DNA from: DATHGT01 sp035317605 | Lineage (GTDB): Bacteria; Methylomirabilota; Methylomirabilia; Rokubacteriales; CSP1-6 | Length of the DNA stretch: 48,196 nt | Direction: 5' to 3' | Assembly (NCBI GenBank): GCA_035317605.1 | Contig: DATHGT010000081.1 | Location: forward strand, 1 to 48,196 | In this document: positions 43,924-48,196 of the stretch, one piece after another | Layout: the number at the start of each line of letters is the position of its first letter | How positions within the stretch are numbered: the stretch's first letter is position 1 | Made by a program: the position numbers and the translations under genes | The notes under the pieces: generated by a model | Seen by the model: only the letters and a program-made list of their open reading frames with translations | The model's database searches: none | What the model was told of the DNA's origin: nothing

Positions 43924-44113
43924 TCGGTTTGCCCGGGCGGCGCCGAGGGTCCCGCGGTCGCGTCCCCCACGATCGAGCGCGCCGCTGACGGCGGGTCAGA
44001 AGCCAAATGCCAACGACGACGACCAGCGTGACGATGACCAGCGGCTGGCTGAGAACGCCAAGGACGCCGTTCACTATGCCGCGCGCGATGACTTCGCCGA
44101 AGTCCGGTTTCAT
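43919..44113 (-). CDS. small single-helix membrane protein
   Basis: A 64-residue reading frame from ATG 44113. An amphipathic N-terminus (MKPDFGEVIARGIVNGVLG) leads into one strong membrane helix (PLVIVTLVVVVGIWLL) and a very basic tail (RRQRRARS, RPRDPRRRP). It fits a small inner-membrane protein with its C-terminus inside. No family recognised. It is bracketed by the two 34-nt repeats, and its stop lies inside copy 1. Confidence 0.4.
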   Translation of the reverse strand: MKPDFGEVIARGIVNGVLGVLSQPLVIVTLVVVVGIWLLTRRQRRARSWGTRPRDPRRRPGKPN

Positions 44114-44128
44114 GGGCGGGGCGTTGGC

Positions 44129-44162
44129 GCGACTCTACTTCCGGCGCCCAAAGGTTGTCAAT
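44129..44162. repeat. 34-nt direct repeat, copy 2
   Basis: Same 10-nt and 13-nt conserved ends as copy 1, 239 bp away, with a different 11-nt centre. It begins at the stop of the minus-strand reading frame 44162-44533 and ends shortly before the start of the small membrane protein gene. Confidence 0.75.
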
Positions 44163-44533
44163 CAGCCCCCGTCTGCCCCTGGCGATTGACGACTGAGGCC
44201 TGCTGAATCTTGGTGTTGCTGATCCCCTCTCCGTTGACTCCGACGGGCGCCGGCCCTGGCCAGGCCGCCGGCCAGATCACAGCGGGGTTTCATCGGCCCG
44301 CTGCGATTATCCCGCTTCCGAGCTGGGATGCGGCGGAGATCCTCACGCGGGCGAGCGCGGCGGCGCCGGGTTGCATGCTTAACCAGGGAAAAGTTCGCTC
44401 GCGCGGTGTCCCATTCTTTTTCAAGCGGAAGTACTCTGTCGAAGCCCGGCGCGCCGTCACGCGCGATGGTCATGAATATTTCGGCATTGATCAACTCGAC
44501 AACTTGGCCATCAGACCAGGGACCCGGACCCAT
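44162..44533 (-). CDS. hypothetical small protein
   Basis: A 123-residue frame from ATG 44533, which overlaps the stop of the preceding small gene (TGATG). The first 50 residues (GPWSDGQVVELINAEIFMTI, then PLEKEWDTARANFSLVKHA) look protein-like; the rest is a highly basic, low-complexity tail (TRRRRARPRED) that may be read in the wrong frame, so the gene may be broken near 44390. Family not recognised. Confidence 0.35.
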   Translation of the reverse strand: MGPGPWSDGQVVELINAEIFMTIARDGAPGFDRVLPLEKEWDTARANFSLVKHATRRRRARPREDLRRIPARKRDNRSGPMKPRCDLAGGLARAGARRSQRRGDQQHQDSAGLSRQSPGADGG

Positions 44534-44730
44534 CACACGCGCTCGCCTTTCGCCCGGCACTGCGCACACACGACGTCCGGCGCGTAGTCTTCCGGGCCGC
44601 CGTTGACGTTGCGGATGTACTCCTGCCACTCTTCCAGCGTCGCGACGCGGCCGAAGTAGCACTCGGCATGCAGGCGCGTATCGCAGATGCTGGCCCGGAT
44701 GGCGAGCGATACGGGCGAAATACGGGTCAC
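44533..44730 (-). CDS. hypothetical small Cys-containing protein
   Basis: A 65-residue frame from GTG 44730. The sequence CDTRLHAECYFGRVATLEEW, then QEYIRNVNGG and VVCAQCRAKG, with two spaced Cys and a final CxxC, suggests a small metal-binding fold. No family recognised. Its 5' end holds TACGGGCGAAATACGGG (44710-44726 on the plus strand), an exact copy of 43416-43432. Confidence 0.45.
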   Translation of the reverse strand: MTRISPVSLAIRASICDTRLHAECYFGRVATLEEWQEYIRNVNGGPEDYAPDVVCAQCRAKGERV

Positions 44731-44764
44731 CGGCCGCCCCGCGGTCTCCGAGTCGAGGTAGCTC

Positions 44765-45556
44765 CTAGCTGATTTTCTCAGTCTTTTTGCTTTCGTAGCT
44801 GACGGCGAGGCCGGCGCCGGCGTCGGACTGGATGCCGAAGGGCGGGATCGGGTAGCGAAGACCGTTGCGGTCGAGGGCCGCGAGGCCCTCGACGACCTTG
44901 GGGAGATAGCGGGGCGGGATGGCCATCAGCAATTCGTCGTCGGCCACGCCGCCGTAGCGGCGCTCGGCGTAGCACGGGATCGTGAGGGCGGGCTCGCCGG
45001 TCTTGAGCGCCTTGCCCCAGGAGTCGGCGCACGCGGACTCCCCCACCGAGGTGAACGAGAGCTTGCGGTAGCCCGTCCACTGCAGCCCGTTGATGAACAG
45101 GATCATCTGCCCGGGCGTTCCGTAGATCAGACAGATGTCCGGCGGGTTCAGGCGGCCGGACGTCAGCGGCGCGACCGCCATCGCGCGGTACCGGCCGTGG
45201 GGCACACAGTCCATCGCGTGCTGGTGCAGACTCGCGTCCGCTTGGGTGGCGAACCACACGCCGGCCATGCGCTTGCCCGACAGCCACTCGTCGTCCTGGG
45301 GGTGAAGTCCGATCACCGCGCCGCACTGGGCGCCGACGAGATCGGCCATCGTGATGCCGACCGTCCAGCCGAGCTGGCGGGCCTGCGCCACGATCTGGTC
45401 GGTCGTGTGCCTGGCCTTCGGCCGGCGGATCTTCGGGATCGCTTCCATCTCCTCCACGGTCTCGAAGAGCTTCATACCGATCGGGATCGAGCGCAGCCGC
45501 AGATAGCGGTTCAGCCCGTCGACGATCGCGGTCCAGTCGTAGGTCTCGGTGCTCAT
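44765..45556 (-). CDS. DUF169 family protein
   Basis: A 263-residue cytoplasmic protein that matches the DUF169 pattern: IPIGMKLFETVEEMEAIPKI, TVGITMADLVGAQCGAVIGL, CLIYGTPGQMILFINGLQW, SCAD-like VGESACADSWGKAL, GEPALTIPCYAERRYGGVADDELLMAIP. Conserved Cys in AQCGAVIG, SACAD and IPCYAERR could bind metal or a cofactor. Function is unknown; family members occur next to redox and metal genes in archaea and bacteria. ATG 45556 overlaps the stop of the S4-domain gene (ATGA). A fragment of a second copy lies at 43199-43272. Confidence 0.85.
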   Translation of the reverse strand: MSTETYDWTAIVDGLNRYLRLRSIPIGMKLFETVEEMEAIPKIRRPKARHTTDQIVAQARQLGWTVGITMADLVGAQCGAVIGLHPQDDEWLSGKRMAGVWFATQADASLHQHAMDCVPHGRYRAMAVAPLTSGRLNPPDICLIYGTPGQMILFINGLQWTGYRKLSFTSVGESACADSWGKALKTGEPALTIPCYAERRYGGVADDELLMAIPPRYLPKVVEGLAALDRNGLRYPIPPFGIQSDAGAGLAVSYESKKTEKIS

Positions 45557-45942
45557 GGGGTCTCCCTTTCTTCCATCAGGCGATCCAGGTCGCGGCGCTC
45601 GCGCTTGGTCGGCCGGCCGGTGCCGGGCTCGCGATACGGCGGGGCGCCCTGGCGTAGACGCGGAGGCTCGGGCGGTGTGAGGTCTTCGTAGAGCGCGCGC
45701 GCCGTCGTGGCCGGCCCGCGTCGATCGTCGAGCGACACCACCTTGACGATGCGACGGCGGCCCTGGGGCAGCGTGACCTTCACCAGGTCTCCCGAACGCA
45801 CGAGGCGCGCGGGCTTGGCCGCCTCCTCATTGACGTCCACCTTGCCACCGGCGCAGGCGCCGGTGGCGAGACTGCGCGTCTTGAAGAAGCGCGCGGCCCA
45901 CAGCCACTTGTCGATCCTCAGCGCGGCCGCCGTCGGGTCCAT
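45553..45942 (-). CDS. S4-domain RNA-binding protein, Hsp15-like
   Basis: A 129-residue protein with an N-terminal S4 domain (LRIDKWLWAARFFKTRSLAT, then GGKVDVNEEAAKPARLVRSG and DLVKVTL) and a basic C-terminal tail (RLRQGAPPYREPGTGRPTKRERRDLDRL). This is the HslR/Hsp15 plan; Hsp15 rescues stalled 50S subunits carrying nascent chains. I chose ATG 45942 (MDPTAAALRIDKWLW) over a longer frame. First gene of a two-gene unit with DUF169. Confidence 0.9.
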   Translation of the reverse strand: MDPTAAALRIDKWLWAARFFKTRSLATGACAGGKVDVNEEAAKPARLVRSGDLVKVTLPQGRRRIVKVVSLDDRRGPATTARALYEDLTPPEPPRLRQGAPPYREPGTGRPTKRERRDLDRLMEERETP

Positions 45943-46019
45943 CGCACCGGTATGATAGCGGCGCCCTCGCGGCCGGTCCATGAAACCCCGGAGGGCGCCT
46001 TGTCGTAGACTGAGGGCCG

Positions 46020-46691
46020 ATGCGCAAGATCTTCCTCCTGCCGGTGTCGCTGGTGCTCGCCGCGGTCGCGGCGTGGGCGGCCGACTCGATCGTGGTCGCG
46101 GACTGGAGTCAGTATCCCCTCGGGACCAGGGGTATCCCCGAGGGGTGGAAGGGCGGCGACTGGGGAAGCCCCAAGTACGATTTCGCGATCGCCGAGGTGG
46201 ACGGTCAGCGGGTCCTGCACCTCAAGAGCGAGGGCGACAGCTCGACAATCGGCCGCGACATCAAGGGCAAGGTGAACCTCAAGCAGACGCCCATCCTCGA
46301 GTGGCGCTGGAAGGTCACCAAACTGCCGCGGGGCGCCGACGCGCGCAAGAGCGCGACCGACGACGAGGCCGGCCAGATCTACGTGACGTGGCCGCGCTTC
46401 CCCGAAGCCGTGCGCTCGCGGATCATCGGCTACATCTGGGACACCACGGCGCCGGTGGGCTCGATCTTCAAGAGCGACAAGACGGGAACCGTGACCTACG
46501 TCGTGGTCGAGTCGGGCTCGGCCAAGCTCGGCCAGTGGATCACGGAGCACCGTAACGTGGTCGAGGACTTCAAGAAGATCCACGGCGCCGAGCCCGAGAA
46601 CCCCGGCGCCGTCTCGATCTCGATCGATTCCGACGACACCCGCTCGAGCGCGGAGGCGTTCGTGGGCCCCGTGCTCTTCCGCCGGCCCTGA
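46020..46691 (+). CDS. DUF3047 exported protein
   Basis: A 223-residue protein with a signal peptide (cleavage near AWAAD, about residue 20). The mature part (VLHLKSEGDSSTIGRDI, PILEWRWKVTKLPRGADARK, DDEAGQIYVTWPRFP, GYIWDTTAPVG, SISIDSDDTRSSAEAFVGPVLF) matches the DUF3047 family, a beta-rich periplasmic domain related to carbohydrate-binding folds. Function unknown. It diverges from the S4-domain gene, 77 nt apart, and is alone on this strand. Confidence 0.85.
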   Translation: MRKIFLLPVSLVLAAVAAWAADSIVVADWSQYPLGTRGIPEGWKGGDWGSPKYDFAIAEVDGQRVLHLKSEGDSSTIGRDIKGKVNLKQTPILEWRWKVTKLPRGADARKSATDDEAGQIYVTWPRFPEAVRSRIIGYIWDTTAPVGSIFKSDKTGTVTYVVVESGSAKLGQWITEHRNVVEDFKKIHGAEPENPGAVSISIDSDDTRSSAEAFVGPVLFRRP

Positions 46692-46840
46692 CCTCCGCGC
46701 CGTCAGGCGCACTGGGCAGACCTCACAGCGCACTGGGCACTCGCGATCCGCGGGCGCGCGAGCGCGCCGCGCGAACCCGCTGAAAATCGGCGTGCCGACT
46801 CACCGGTGCGCTTGGCACCGCATTCGCCCCTGGTCCGGGC

Positions 46841-48064
46841 ATGCGTCGCCACCTCGCGTTGTCGAGCCTCCTCATCCTCTCGCTCGTGGCGCAGCCGTGG
46901 CTGGCCACGGGTCAGTCGCCCGCGATCCAGTACGCCTATGACGAGCTGGGGCGGCTGGTCGCCGTGGTGGACCACCAAGGCAACGCGGCGATCTACGCCT
47001 ATGACTCCGTGGGAAACATCCTCTCGATCCAGCGGTTCGATGCCGCGACGTTGTCCGGTGTCGCGATCACCGCCCTGGTACCGGACAAGGGCAAGGCGGG
47101 CACCGTGGTGTCGATCCTCGGCAAGGGGTTCGGAGGCGCCGGCCAGAACGGGGTCGCATTCAATGGAGTGGCCGCGTCCGTCGCGCAGTCCTCGGCCAAT
47201 CGCCTCGTCGCCTCCGTGCCCGCGGGCGCCACCACGGGGCCGATCACGGTCACCGCCCCGCTCGGCTCCGCCACCTCCCCGCGGCCGTTCCGGATCGTCG
47301 GCGCGCTCGCCGTCACGCCCCTCACCGCGACGCTCGGCACCGGCGCGACGCAGCCGTTCGTGGCGAGAGAGGACGGCGTCGATACGAGCAACGTGCTCTG
47401 GTCGGTGGACGGCGTCGTCGGCGGTGACGCGGGCGTCGGGACCATCTCGGCGCAGGGCCTCTACGTCGCTCCCACCGTCATCCCATCGCTCCGGGCGGTC
47501 GGGATCACCGCGACCAATCGTGACGATGCCTCCGTAGCGGCGAGCGCGATCGTGACGCTGCGGCCGCCGGCCCCGGCGTTCCTCGCCGCGGCTCCCCTCG
47601 GCGTCCAGGTCGCCGAGCCCGGACTCCGTACGCTCGTGTCTTCCGCGGTGGGTATTCAGCGAGCGCCCGATGCCGACGGGACGACCATCGTCGCCGCTGC
47701 CATCGGCGTCGGCCCCGCCGATCGCGAGGCCTTCGCGGCAGCCGCACCGGTCTCGGTGAACCGAGAGCCGCTCATCACGGCGGTCTCGCCGTCCGCCGCG
47801 GCGCGCGGCTCGACGAACCTCACGCTGACCGTGACGGGGTCCGGTCTCGCCGGAGCCGCCGGTCTCGAGTTCCTCCTGAACAACACCGTGGACGCCGCGG
47901 TCACCGTCGCGAACACGACCGTCGCGCCCGACGGCACCCAGATCACGGCGCAGATCGCCATCGCGGCCGGCGCCGTCGTGGGTCCGCGCGTCGTGCGGGC
48001 GAGCGGGCCCGCCGGCTCGACGACCCCGGTGGGCGCCGGCGGCAACGTCTTGACCGTCCAGTGA
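46841..48064 (+). CDS. exported RHS-repeat and IPT/TIG-domain protein
   Basis: A 407-residue secreted protein with a signal peptide (cleavage near TGQS, about residue 25). Residues about 28-60 hold two YD repeats (YAYDELGRLVAVVDHQGN and YAYDSVGNILSIQRF), the RHS signature. An IPT/TIG domain follows (ITALVPDKGKAGTVVSILGKGFGGAG, about 70-150), then Ig-like segments and a second IPT-like part near the end (NREPLITAVSPSAAARGSTNLTLTVTG-type, about 305-400). Full RHS toxins have dozens of YD repeats; here only a stub remains, so this is a surface or adhesion-type protein or a truncated RHS protein. It precedes another exported protein. Confidence 0.75.
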   Translation: MRRHLALSSLLILSLVAQPWLATGQSPAIQYAYDELGRLVAVVDHQGNAAIYAYDSVGNILSIQRFDAATLSGVAITALVPDKGKAGTVVSILGKGFGGAGQNGVAFNGVAASVAQSSANRLVASVPAGATTGPITVTAPLGSATSPRPFRIVGALAVTPLTATLGTGATQPFVAREDGVDTSNVLWSVDGVVGGDAGVGTISAQGLYVAPTVIPSLRAVGITATNRDDASVAASAIVTLRPPAPAFLAAAPLGVQVAEPGLRTLVSSAVGIQRAPDADGTTIVAAAIGVGPADREAFAAAAPVSVNREPLITAVSPSAAARGSTNLTLTVTGSGLAGAAGLEFLLNNTVDAAVTVANTTVAPDGTQITAQIAIAAGAVVGPRVVRASGPAGSTTPVGAGGNVLTVQ

Positions 48065-48087
48065 CGGCGCGCGAAAGGAGAAAACCC

Positions 48088-48196
48088 ATGATTCGTTTGA
48101 TCGCCATCGCGACGATCGGACTCCTGGCCGCCGGGGTCGGGGCATCGCCCGCTCGGGCTCAGACGTTCAGCAGTGGCAGCACCGGGGCCGACGGCG
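48088..48196 (+). CDS. exported protein, truncated by window end
   Basis: A reading frame from ATG 48088 with AAAGGAG nine bases upstream. It encodes a clear signal peptide (MIRLIAIATIGLLAAGVGAS, cleavage near ARAQ) and then TFSSGSTGADG before the window ends. It lies 23 nt after the RHS/IPT gene on the same strand, so the two are likely cotranscribed. The GSTGADG start recalls secreted repeat-rich proteins, but family cannot be called. Confidence 0.7.
   Translation, partial: MIRLIAIATIGLLAAGVGASPARAQTFSSGSTGADG

Noticed and set aside
46692..46840. Repeated GCGCACTGGGCA near 46707-46739 as a CRISPR or regulatory array
   Set aside because: Only two copies at short spacing; too few to support an array, and no cas gene is nearby.

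Overview
The window is about 70% G+C, densely packed on the minus strand, and full of 1-4 nt stop/start overlaps (ATGA, GTGA, TGATG) with many GTG starts. A BtuB-type outer-membrane receptor with TonB, LpxL-like acyltransferase, MlaC, and HpnJ point to a diderm bacterium with hopanoid-type chemistry. A Rokubacteria/Methylomirabilota or deltaproteobacterial-type soil organism is plausible, but the sequence alone does not fix the lineage. No tRNA, rRNA or CRISPR array was seen.

Region 1 (112-15349) is the main accessory biosynthetic block. A minus-strand operon of 12 genes runs from 12824 down to 112 with almost no spacing: LpxL-like acyltransferase, SAM methyltransferase, active ketosynthase, Cys-less ketosynthase-like protein, acyl carrier protein, second active ketosynthase, Cys-less second ketosynthase, family 2 glycosyltransferase, halogenase-like flavoprotein, MacB-type permease, LolD-type ATPase, small EamA-like membrane protein and the B12/radical SAM enzyme HpnJ (13 reading frames if the small membrane protein is counted). 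A FabG-like reductase diverges from it. A perfect 32-bp inverted repeat separates that reductase from a convergent UbiE-like methyltransferase and a lipoprotein. Together this looks like a type II (discrete-enzyme) fatty-acid/polyketide pathway making a glycosylated or exported lipid.

Region 2 (15350-28850) is core metabolism: a divergent PyrD-like protein, RadC, then a long operon argS-SPOR-hpt-ftsH-folP-cdaA-glmM-acpS-(N-formylglutamate-hydrolase-like)-nnrE/D-tsaE. Region 3 (28977-39680) is a cobalamin locus: cobU-cobT-btuF-btuC-btuD behind one cobalamin riboswitch and btuB-cbiZ-tonB-cobQ-cbiB behind a second. It covers outer-membrane uptake, inner-membrane uptake, cobinamide salvage and nucleotide-loop assembly. 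The B12-binding domain of HpnJ gives a functional link to region 1.

Region 4 (39867-48196) is mixed: an MlaC-like protein, an exported metallo-beta-lactamase-fold protein whose ribosome site lies in a perfect hairpin, a 15-residue-repeat coiled-coil protein with a 53-residue partner, a lysozyme-like protein, a degenerate island of small genes (43187-44760) with duplicated fragments and a frameshifted gene, a DUF169 protein, an Hsp15-like S4 protein, a DUF3047 protein, and an exported RHS/IPT-domain protein followed by a truncated exported protein at the window edge.
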